This document shows positions 1 to 4,180 of a stretch of DNA of 6,387 bases, in pieces. Position 1 is the first letter of the stretch; each line of letters opens with the position of its first letter. A program made the position numbers and the translations under genes. This DNA is from Treponema sp. (GTDB lineage Bacteria > Spirochaetota > Spirochaetia > Treponematales > Breznakiellaceae): positions 1 through 6,387 of the forward strand of contig JAIROH010000018.1 of the NCBI GenBank assembly GCA_031257595.1. The letters are read 5' to 3'. A model generated the notes under the pieces. The model ran no database searches. It was not told the origin of the DNA and was given only the letters and a program-made list of their open reading frames with translations.

Positions 1-3
1 AAA

Positions 4-114
4 TTATAAAAGCTTATACATTGTATCAATCCTTGCCTTTGCGAATAGTAAAAGTAGATATGATAAAAGCATTAAAGTTATCGTCCAAATATAGTATTTA
101 TGCTTATGATGCAT
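4..114 (-). CDS. possible 36-residue single-helix membrane peptide
   Basis: An ATG at 114-112 opens a 36-codon frame that ends at TAA 6-4. The peptide has a short basic, His/Lys-containing start, then about 18 hydrophobic residues rich in Leu, Ile and Tyr (roughly residues 8-25), then a short charged tail. That is the shape of a single-pass membrane peptide such as a type I toxin, but no family is recognised. I see no Shine-Dalgarno sequence: the bases before the ATG read CCCTAAT. The frame stays open upstream to a TTG at 231, but that part runs through three hairpins and is unlikely to be coding. AT-rich DNA gives hydrophobic frames by chance, so confidence is low. Confidence 0.15.
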   Translation of the reverse strand: MHHKHKYYIWTITLMLLSYLLLLFAKARIDTMYKLL

Positions 115-115
115 A

Positions 116-234
116 TTAGGGTTGTTTAGAAACTCAGTTTCTGAACAACTTCCGCTAAAAACAGTAATTTCGCAGCCTGAAAGGCGAGAAATTACAGGAC
201 TTGTGAGATAACCAACCGGGTTATCGAACAAGTC
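116..234 (+). other. cluster of three strong hairpins, possible structured RNA or palindromic repeat
   Basis: Hairpin 1 spans 121-149: GTTGTTTAGAAACT pairs with AGTTTCTGAACAAC, a 14-bp stem with one T-G wobble and a single C at the centre; TTAG 116-119 and CTAA 155-158 flank it. Hairpin 2 spans 164-195: GTAATTTC pairs with GAAATTAC, with an inner GCCT/AGGC stem and GAA loop. Hairpin 3 spans 198-234: GACTTGT pairs with ACAAGTC, then a GA/GA internal loop, then GATAACC pairs with GGTTATC around AACCG. GA facing GA is not palindromic in duplex DNA but forms tandem sheared G-A pairs in + strand RNA, which hints at an RNA. No T-run follows, so no terminator role is evident. It lies 108 bp upstream of the antitoxin gene. 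It could also be an interspersed repeat. Confidence 0.5.
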
Positions 235-277
235 TATTATCTGGAAACATCATACAGATTGAATTTGCCCTTATTAA

Positions 278-294
278 CATTGGATGGGCCAATG
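278..294. promoter_or_regulatory. short inverted repeat ahead of the antitoxin gene
   Basis: CATTGG (278-283) and CCAATG (289-294) form a perfect 6-bp inverted repeat with a 5-nt spacer, 47 bp before the antitoxin start. Phd/YefM antitoxins usually bind palindromes in their own promoter and repress it, so this is a candidate operator. I could not find a convincing -35/-10 pair around it, so this is inference from position only. Confidence 0.2.
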
Positions 295-341
295 AAAAAT
301 AATGGAAAAGATATGAAAATAACCATATTAGAGGTATAACG

Positions 342-590
342 ATGAAAATATTTAAATATTCTGAAGCACGGCAGAATTTCTCAACGGTATTAAACACCGC
401 ATTAAAAGAAGAAGTAATAATTACACGAAAAGATGGAAATCGATTTAAGCTGGTTCCCATAAATAAAAAAGCAAAAAAATCACCTTTTGATATTGAGGGG
501 ATAGATACGGACATTACAACACAAGAAATAATAGAAATAATAAGGGAATGTAGAGAAGGAAGTGATTATGTTAAAAATAAATATCAATGA
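342..590 (+). CDS. Phd/YefM-family type II antitoxin, without a toxin partner
   Basis: An 82-residue protein that reads as a Phd/YefM antitoxin. The N-terminal YSEARQNFSTVLNTA stretch (residues 6-20) is the family's DNA-binding and dimer signature, followed by EEVIITRKDGNRFKLVP (residues 23-39), the beta-hairpin core. The C-terminal half, with SPFDIEGIDTDIT and EIIEIIRECRE, is the flexible tail that normally wraps round and neutralises the toxin. In the family such proteins repress their own operon and block a PIN, RelE/YoeB or Doc toxin. The start is supported by GAGG at 331-334, seven bases before the ATG. The stop overlaps a further ATG (ATGA at 587-590), the usual coupling to a toxin gene, but repeat copy 1 begins 11 bp later and no toxin is encoded. 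It is about 33% GC, far below the trp genes. Confidence 0.88.
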   Translation: MKIFKYSEARQNFSTVLNTALKEEVIITRKDGNRFKLVPINKKAKKSPFDIEGIDTDITTQEIIEIIRECREGSDYVKNKYQ

Positions 591-601
591 AGCAAAAAAC
601 A

Positions 602-760
602 TCGCATAACGGTCTGTATGCGCTTCGGTTCCTAAAGGGGAAGCTGCTTGCGCAGCATCAGAGACCTCGGCCTCCGCAATGGCCGGGTCATTCGCTACGC
701 TCATTCCCACTTTCTGATTACCACACAAGCGGCTTCCAATACAGCTGGAACGTTATGCGA
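602..760 (+). repeat. foldback repeat copy 1, attC-like, with 10-bp terminal inverted repeats
   Basis: TCGCATAACG (602-611) and CGTTATGCGA (751-760) are perfect inverted repeats enclosing a unit that folds along its length. CTGTAT 614-619 pairs with ATACAG 739-744, and CGCTT 621-625 with AAGCG 727-731. Inside are TTCCT/GGGAA (629-642), GCTGC/GCAGC (643-656) and GACC-T-CGGCC/GGCCGGGTC (663-689). Positions 611-742 match 1442-1573 at about 92%. Paired outer boxes with GCATAAC / GTTATGC, an offset spacer and then inner boxes are the plan of an integron attC site, although one base in each core box departs from the RYYYAAC / GTTRRRY consensus. It begins 11 bp after the antitoxin stop. The repeat is GC-rich, unlike the genes around it. 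The alternative is a MITE; no clear target-site duplication is seen. Confidence 0.7.
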
Positions 761-831
761 CATAAAAAACCCAAAATTGTATACAAAAGTAGACTCTTTC
801 TCCTACTATTAGGGTAGTACGAATTTTTTCC

Positions 832-860
832 TTGATTTTATTGATACTTGAGTATAGAAT
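832..860 (+). promoter_or_regulatory. candidate promoter for the DUF4160-DUF2442 pair
   Basis: TTGATT (832-837) and TAGAAT (855-860) are separated by 17 nt, a reasonable sigma70-type match in AT-rich DNA. The weakness is that transcription would start within a few bases of the ribosome binding site (866-871), giving almost no leader. A perfect 10-bp palindrome, TTGTATACAA (777-786), lies upstream and could be an operator. Both are inferred from sequence alone. Confidence 0.3.
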
Positions 861-877
861 AATATAAGGAGAAGATA

Positions 878-1144
878 ATGCCTATTTTATCATTGTTTTA
901 TGGTATTGTTGTTCGTATGTATAGGGAAGTTTCCGGAAAACATCATAAACCACATATTCATGTTGAATATGCCGAGGACGAAGTTATAGTAGCATTGGAT
1001 GGTGAAATTCTTGAAGGTCAAATTCCTAAATCAAAAATGAAATTAGTTGAAGCATGGATGGAAATACATCATGATGATTTGGAGGCAAACTGGAAGCTGC
1101 TTTCCAAGGGTGAAGAATATTTTAAAATCGATCCGTTAAAATAA
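878..1144 (+). CDS. DUF4160 family protein
   Basis: An 88-residue protein of the DUF4160 family. It shows the family pattern: ISxFYGI-type start (LSLFYGIVVRMY, residues 5-16), HxPHIHVEY (residues 23-31), a short acidic strand around ALDGEILEGQIPKSKM, then VEAWMEIHHDDLEANW (residues 58-73) and a final KIDPL. Family length is usually 80-90 residues, so this one is complete. The biochemical function is not established as far as I know; DUF4160 genes are commonly found next to DUF2442 genes, as here, and the pair has a toxin-antitoxin-like layout. AAGGAG at 866-871, six bases before the ATG, fixes the start. The next gene starts 9 bp after its stop, and the second gene's Shine-Dalgarno overlaps this stop codon, so the two are surely co-translated. 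Confidence 0.85.
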   Translation: MPILSLFYGIVVRMYREVSGKHHKPHIHVEYAEDEVIVALDGEILEGQIPKSKMKLVEAWMEIHHDDLEANWKLLSKGEEYFKIDPLK

Positions 1145-1153
1145 GGAGATAAA

Positions 1154-1420
1154 ATGTCAACCCCTAAAATAATCAGTGTTGAAGCAGTTAAGGACTATAA
1201 AATTAAATTAAATTATGAAACTGGTGAGATAAAATTATTTAATGTATTGCCGTATATTTCTGGTACATGGTATAGGGAATTAAATAATTATAGTTATTTT
1301 AAAACAGTTCATATAATTTCAAATGGAAAAGGAATTGAATGGGAACATGGTCAGGATATTGCTCCACACGAATTATATGATATGGGCGTTTCCATAAATG
1401 AAAATATTAAAAAAACGTAA
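1154..1420 (+). CDS. DUF2442 family protein
   Basis: An 88-residue protein of the DUF2442 family (fold resembling the N-terminal domain of Nitrosomonas NE0471). Visible family features are a first beta strand ISVEAVKDYKIKLNYETGE (residues 7-25), the KLFNVLPYI turn, a central Tyr-rich stretch with YFKTVHI, and the characteristic W-x-x-G-x-D-I-x-P-x-x-L-Y end (IEWEHGQDIAPHELYDMG, residues 61-78). The biochemical role is unknown; some relatives carry a DNA-binding domain after this one, but this protein ends there. AAGGAG at 1143-1148, overlapping the upstream TAA, sets the start five bases later. It forms a two-gene unit with the DUF4160 gene and is followed 21 bp later by repeat copy 2. The gene is very AT-rich (20% GC over 1201-1260), consistent with acquisition from elsewhere. 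Confidence 0.85.
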   Translation: MSTPKIISVEAVKDYKIKLNYETGEIKLFNVLPYISGTWYRELNNYSYFKTVHIISNGKGIEWEHGQDIAPHELYDMGVSINENIKKT

Positions 1421-1436
1421 AAGGGTTTTTTACGTT
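1414..1436 (+). terminator. AT-rich hairpin at the end of the DUF2442 gene
   Basis: AACGTAAAA (1414-1422) and TTTTACGTT (1428-1436) form a perfect 9-bp stem with loop GGGTT. The stem includes the TAA stop codon. There is no T-run after it and the stem is mostly A-T, so it would be a weak terminator at best. It may instead protect the 3' end of the transcript or belong to the repeat that follows. Confidence 0.3.
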
Positions 1437-1441
1437 GCATA

Positions 1442-1573
1442 GGTCTGTATGCGCTTCGGTTCCTAAAGAGGAAGCTGCTTGCGCAGCATCAGAGACCTCG
1501 TCCTCCGCAATGGCCAGGTCATTCGCTACGCTCCATTCCCACTTTCTGATTGCCGCGCAAGCGCTTTCCATAC
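1442..1573 (+). repeat. foldback repeat copy 2, lacking the outer arms of copy 1
   Basis: This matches 611-742 with about eight substitutions and two one-base indels in 132 nt. The folding is kept: GTATGCGCTT at 1447-1456 pairs with AAGCGC 1559-1564 and, past a five-base bulge, ATAC 1570-1573; TTCCT/AGGAA is 1460-1473 and GCTGC/GCAGC 1474-1487; GACCT/AGGTC closes 1494-1520. Where copy 1 has GGGAA, copy 2 has AGGAA, so T-G becomes T-A and the stem is preserved. The outer TCGCATAACG/CGTTATGCGA arms are missing: only GCATA remains at 1437-1441, and similarity stops at 1573. A weaker outer pair, GTTGCAT 1434-1440 with ATGTAAC 1598-1604 (one wobble), may be a replacement or chance. It starts 21 bp after the DUF2442 stop. 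Confidence 0.75.
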
Positions 1574-1574
1574 C

Positions 1575-1590
1575 CCGGAGCTTGCTCCGG
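1575..1590. other. GC-rich 7-bp hairpin
   Basis: CCGGAGC (1575-1581) and GCTCCGG (1584-1590) pair around TT, followed by TTTAAAT on the + strand. The stem is strong but only three T residues follow, so it is a marginal intrinsic terminator. It sits exactly where similarity between the two repeat copies ends, and may be an insertion that replaced the right arm of copy 2. Confidence 0.4.
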
Positions 1591-1618
1591 TTTAAATATG
1601 TAACACTTAGAATTTGTG

Positions 1619-1652
1619 GGTATGGATTCCCCGCATACAATCCATACCTTTT
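1619..1652 (+). terminator. probable intrinsic terminator closing the accessory segment
   Basis: GGTATGGATT (1619-1628) and AATCCATACC (1639-1648) form a perfect 10-bp stem with a 10-nt loop, directly followed by TTTT (1649-1652). The stem plus T-run fits a Rho-independent terminator on the + strand. On the - strand no T-run follows. It lies 24 bp before the -35 box of the msrC-trp promoter and would insulate that operon from reading through from the left. Confidence 0.55.
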
Positions 1653-1675
1653 CGGTTAAACCTGTTCGCGGGGGC

Positions 1676-1704
1676 TTGATATGTTTCCCGTGTTACTGTA
1701 TAAA
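1676..1704 (+). promoter_or_regulatory. sigma70-type promoter of the msrC-trpFBA operon
   Basis: TTGATA (1676-1681) and TATAAA (1699-1704) are each one base from consensus and are spaced by exactly 17 nt. Transcription would begin near 1711, about 20 bases before the msrC start. ATGTTTC 1681-1687 and GAAACAT 1705-1711 form an inverted repeat spanning the promoter, which could be an operator or chance. The short leader leaves no room for a Trp-codon leader peptide or T-box, so attenuation at this promoter is unlikely. Confidence 0.6.
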
Positions 1705-1721
1705 GAAACATGCTGTGGCTC

Positions 1722-1727
1722 AGGAGG
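1722..1727 (+). promoter_or_regulatory. ribosome binding site that decides the msrC start
   Basis: AGGAGG lies four bases before the ATG at 1732. It rules out the in-frame ATG at 1681, which would give a 17-residue longer protein but overlaps the -35 box and lies upstream of the expected transcript start. Confidence 0.8.
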
Positions 1728-1731
1728 AAAA

Positions 1732-2235
1732 ATGTTTGATCCGCGTAAAGAACAGAACCGGGCCGCCAACCTTGTTTCTTTGACGGATACCGTACGCTCA
1801 ATGCTTGAGGATGAAGACGATCTTGTCGCGGCCCTGGCAAATGTTTCGGCGGCGATACGCTTCTACGTTGATGATATCAACTGGGCCGGATTTTATATCC
1901 TCAAAGGAACGGAACTGGTATTGGGCCCTTTTCAGGGTCTTCCCGCCTGTACCAGAATAGAGGAGGGAAAGGGGGTCTGCGGACGGGCGGTGCGGGACGC
2001 CGAGCCGTTAATCGTCGCCAATGTGCATGAATTTCCCGGCCACATCGCCTGTGATTCCGCCTCAAATTCGGAAATGGTTGTTCCCCTGTTTAAAGACAAC
2101 CGGATCTACGGTGTTTTGGATGTTGACAGCCCAAGTTTTGACCGGTTTTCCGGTCCCGAAGCCGATGTTTTGATCCGGATAGGCCGGGAGATAAGCGCGT
2201 TTCTTTCCCGGAGCGCTGAAGAGGCGTCACGGTGA
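1732..2235 (+). CDS. msrC: free methionine-(R)-sulfoxide reductase (GAF-domain fRMsr)
   Basis: A 167-residue cytosolic enzyme made of one GAF domain. It reduces free L-methionine (R)-S-oxide to methionine, with thioredoxin as the usual electron donor. The family signatures are all present: DINWAGFYIL (residues 48-57), LVLGPFQGLPAC, KGVCGRAV, GHIACDSASNSEMVVPL and YGVLDVDS. The three family cysteines are C73, C83 and C107; their spacing of 10 and 24 equals that of C84, C94 and C118 in the E. coli enzyme (YebR), so the catalytic and resolving set is intact. Length is normal. The strong AGGAGG at 1722-1727 fixes the start. It is the first gene of the operon and its TGA overlaps the trpF GTG, so the two are translationally coupled. 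This pairing with trp genes is unusual; the link between oxidant repair and tryptophan synthesis is inference. Confidence 0.93.
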   Translation: MFDPRKEQNRAANLVSLTDTVRSMLEDEDDLVAALANVSAAIRFYVDDINWAGFYILKGTELVLGPFQGLPACTRIEEGKGVCGRAVRDAEPLIVANVHEFPGHIACDSASNSEMVVPLFKDNRIYGVLDVDSPSFDRFSGPEADVLIRIGREISAFLSRSAEEASR

Positions 2236-2903
2236 AAATCAAGATTTGCGGGCTGTTCCGCGACGAAGACATTGATTACGCGAACGAGGCGCTTCCCGAT
2301 TACATCGGTTTTGTGTTTGTCCCCCAAAGCCGGCGGCGGATAAGCCCCGGCAGGGCGGCGGAGCTTCGGAAAAAACTCCGGGCGGAAATAGTTCCGGTGG
2401 GCGTTTTTGTCAATGCCGACAGCGCCGAAATCGCCGCCCTGTACCGGGACGGCGTTATAGCGGCGGTTCAGCTTCACGGCGGGGAAACCGACGAGTACAT
2501 CGGCCGTTTAAAGGAACGCTGCGACGCGCCCCTTATCCGGGCGCTTCGCGCCGAAGATATTGAAGCTTCGGTCCGTGCCGCCGGTCCGGATTCGCCGTCC
2601 GGGCTTTCCCGGTTTTCCGGGCCGGCCGACTATCTTTTGATTGATAACGGGAACGGCGGTACGGGGCAAAGCTTTGACTGGAAGCTTCTGGACATACTGC
2701 GAAACCCGGCCCGCCGGGACGGCGAAAGTCATCCGCCGGTTCCGTTTTTTCTTGCCGGGGGCATTGGCCTCCACAATATAGACGCGGCGCTGGCCCGCCG
2801 TCCCTACGCCGTCGACATTTCAAGCGGAGCGGAAACGGACGGCGTAAAGGACAGGGAAAAGATCCTGCGATTGGCGGAGAAGGTCCGCGCTTGCCGCGGA
2901 TGA
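2232..2903 (+). CDS. trpF: phosphoribosylanthranilate isomerase
   Basis: TrpF, a TIM-barrel enzyme, turns N-(5'-phosphoribosyl)anthranilate into CdRP by Amadori rearrangement, the third step of tryptophan synthesis after anthranilate. The catalytic pair is visible: Cys6 in KICG and Asp138 in LLIDNGNGGTGQSFDW. Other family motifs are GFVFVPQSRRRI (residues 26-37), VGVFVN (56-61), VQLHGGE (79-85), FFLAGGI (172-178) and VDISSGAETDGVKD (194-207). The 223 residues are slightly above the usual 200-210; residues 115-132 and 157-170 are longer loops. It starts with GTG in a GTGA overlap with the msrC stop, and GAGG at 2221-2224 is seven bases upstream. trpB follows after 51 bp that contain a small TTTTCG/CGAAAA hairpin (2927-2943) just before its ribosome binding site. 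Confidence 0.94.
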   Translation: MKIKICGLFRDEDIDYANEALPDYIGFVFVPQSRRRISPGRAAELRKKLRAEIVPVGVFVNADSAEIAALYRDGVIAAVQLHGGETDEYIGRLKERCDAPLIRALRAEDIEASVRAAGPDSPSGLSRFSGPADYLLIDNGNGGTGQSFDWKLLDILRNPARRDGESHPPVPFFLAGGIGLHNIDAALARRPYAVDISSGAETDGVKDREKILRLAEKVRACRG

Positions 2904-2954
2904 CCGGCGCGGCCCGTATAACGAAATTTTCGGTTTGCGAAAAAGGACAGCGTA

Positions 2955-4139
2955 ATGAATGAAGGACGATTCGGAGAATTCGGGGGCCGCTATATTCCGG
3001 AAACCCTGATGAACGAGATTCTCGATTTGGAAAGATCGTATGGTTACTACAAAAACGATCCCGCTTTTAACGCGGAACTCGGCGATCTTTTGAAGAACTA
3101 CGCGGGCCGTCCCAGCCTCCTCTATTTTGCCGAAAAGATGACTTCCGATCTGGGCGGCGCCCGGGTCTACCTGAAACGGGAAGATCTTAACCATACCGGT
3201 TCCCACAAGATCAACAATGTACTTGGGCAGGTACTGCTTGCGAAAAAACGGGGGAAGAAGCGGGTAATAGCCGAAACCGGCGCGGGTCAGCACGGCGTCG
3301 CCACGGCCACCGCCGCGGCTTTGCTCGGCCTTGAATGTGAAATCTTTATGGGAAAGGAAGATACCGAACGCCAGGCCCTGAACGTTTACCGCATGGAGCT
3401 TCTCGGCGCGGCGGTACATCCGGTTATGTCGGGAACCCGGACCCTGAAGGACGCGGTAAACGAAACCATGAGGGAATGGGTAAGCCGGGTCGAGGACACC
3501 CACTATGTACTCGGCTCGGTCATGGGGCCTCATCCGTTTCCGGTGATGGTGAGGGATTTCCAGAGCGTTATCGGGAAAGAGGCCCGCGAGCAGATACTCG
3601 CGAAAGAGGGAAAGCTTCCTTTGGCGGCGATAGCCTGCGTGGGCGGCGGAAGCAACGCGATGGGCCTCTTTTACCGTTTTATCGAAGATAAAACGGTGCG
3701 GCTTATCGGCTGCGAGGCCGCCGGAAAAGGCCTTGACACGGATCTGCACGCGGCGACATTGAGCAAGGGGACGACCGGGATCTTTCACGGGATGAAGTCC
3801 TACTTCTGCCAAAACGATGAAGGGCAGATCGCCCCGGTGTATTCGATTTCCGCGGGGCTTGACTATCCGGGCATAGGGCCGGAACACGCGTATCTGCGTG
3901 ATTCCGGCCGGGCCGAATACGCCGCCGTTACCGACGACGAGGCCGTGGACGCGTTTGAGTACCTTTCCCGCACCGAAGGGATCATCCCCGCCGTTGAAAG
4001 CGCCCACGCCGTGGCCTGCGCCCGTTCCCTTGTTCCGGCCCTGCCCAAAGACGGCAGCGTGATCATCTGCCTTTCCGGCCGGGGTGACAAGGACGTAGCG
4101 TCAATCGCCAAATACCGGGGTAAAAGCATTAACGAATAA
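2955..4139 (+). CDS. trpB: tryptophan synthase beta subunit
   Basis: TrpB condenses indole with L-serine to make L-tryptophan, using PLP, in an alpha2-beta2 complex with TrpA. It is 394 residues, the usual length of the TrpB1 type that depends on TrpA. Lys85 in HTGSHKINN is the PLP Schiff-base lysine, and Glu107 in ETGAGQHG is the catalytic acid-base. GGGSNA (230-235) binds the PLP phosphate. LDYPGIGPEHAYL and CLSGRGDKD near the end are the loop with the COMM-domain Asp region and the Ser that contacts the PLP ring nitrogen. The N-terminal FGEFGGRYIPETL is typical. AAGGA at 2943-2947 is seven bases before the ATG. trpA follows after a 41-bp GC-rich gap. No broken motif is seen, so the enzyme should be active. 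Confidence 0.97.
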   Translation: MNEGRFGEFGGRYIPETLMNEILDLERSYGYYKNDPAFNAELGDLLKNYAGRPSLLYFAEKMTSDLGGARVYLKREDLNHTGSHKINNVLGQVLLAKKRGKKRVIAETGAGQHGVATATAAALLGLECEIFMGKEDTERQALNVYRMELLGAAVHPVMSGTRTLKDAVNETMREWVSRVEDTHYVLGSVMGPHPFPVMVRDFQSVIGKEAREQILAKEGKLPLAAIACVGGGSNAMGLFYRFIEDKTVRLIGCEAAGKGLDTDLHAATLSKGTTGIFHGMKSYFCQNDEGQIAPVYSISAGLDYPGIGPEHAYLRDSGRAEYAAVTDDEAVDAFEYLSRTEGIIPAVESAHAVACARSLVPALPKDGSVIICLSGRGDKDVASIAKYRGKSINE

Positions 4140-4180
4140 CGCGCGCGGGACGCGCTGCCCGCCGCGGGGAGAAATGTTTT

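Noticed and set aside
587..817. 76-codon frame starting at the ATGA overlap with the antitoxin gene
   Set aside because: After five codons it runs through the foldback repeat and its inverted arm, and the product resembles no toxin. I treat only its start as meaningful.
1407..1659. Frames on both strands across repeat copy 2, with products resembling those across copy 1
   Set aside because: The similarity is caused by the repeat itself; the folding constraint and lack of ribosome binding sites argue against coding.
1655..1661. GTTAAAC, a perfect match to the integron core GTTRRRY
   Set aside because: No matching GTTTAAC partner lies on the left side of copy 2, and a 7-base degenerate motif is expected by chance.
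1681..1731. Upstream in-frame ATG as an alternative start for msrC
   Set aside because: It overlaps the -35 box, has no ribosome binding site and adds residues not seen in the family; AGGAGG serves the ATG at 1732.
1..1731. CRISPR array, tRNA or rRNA genes
   Set aside because: The two repeats are long, only two in number and 831 bp apart; no tRNA-like cloverleaf or rRNA sequence was recognised in the gaps.
2820..4007. A 395-codon open frame on the - strand opposite trpB
   Set aside because: It lies antisense to a complete TrpB with all catalytic motifs; long antisense frames are expected in GC-rich genes with biased codons.
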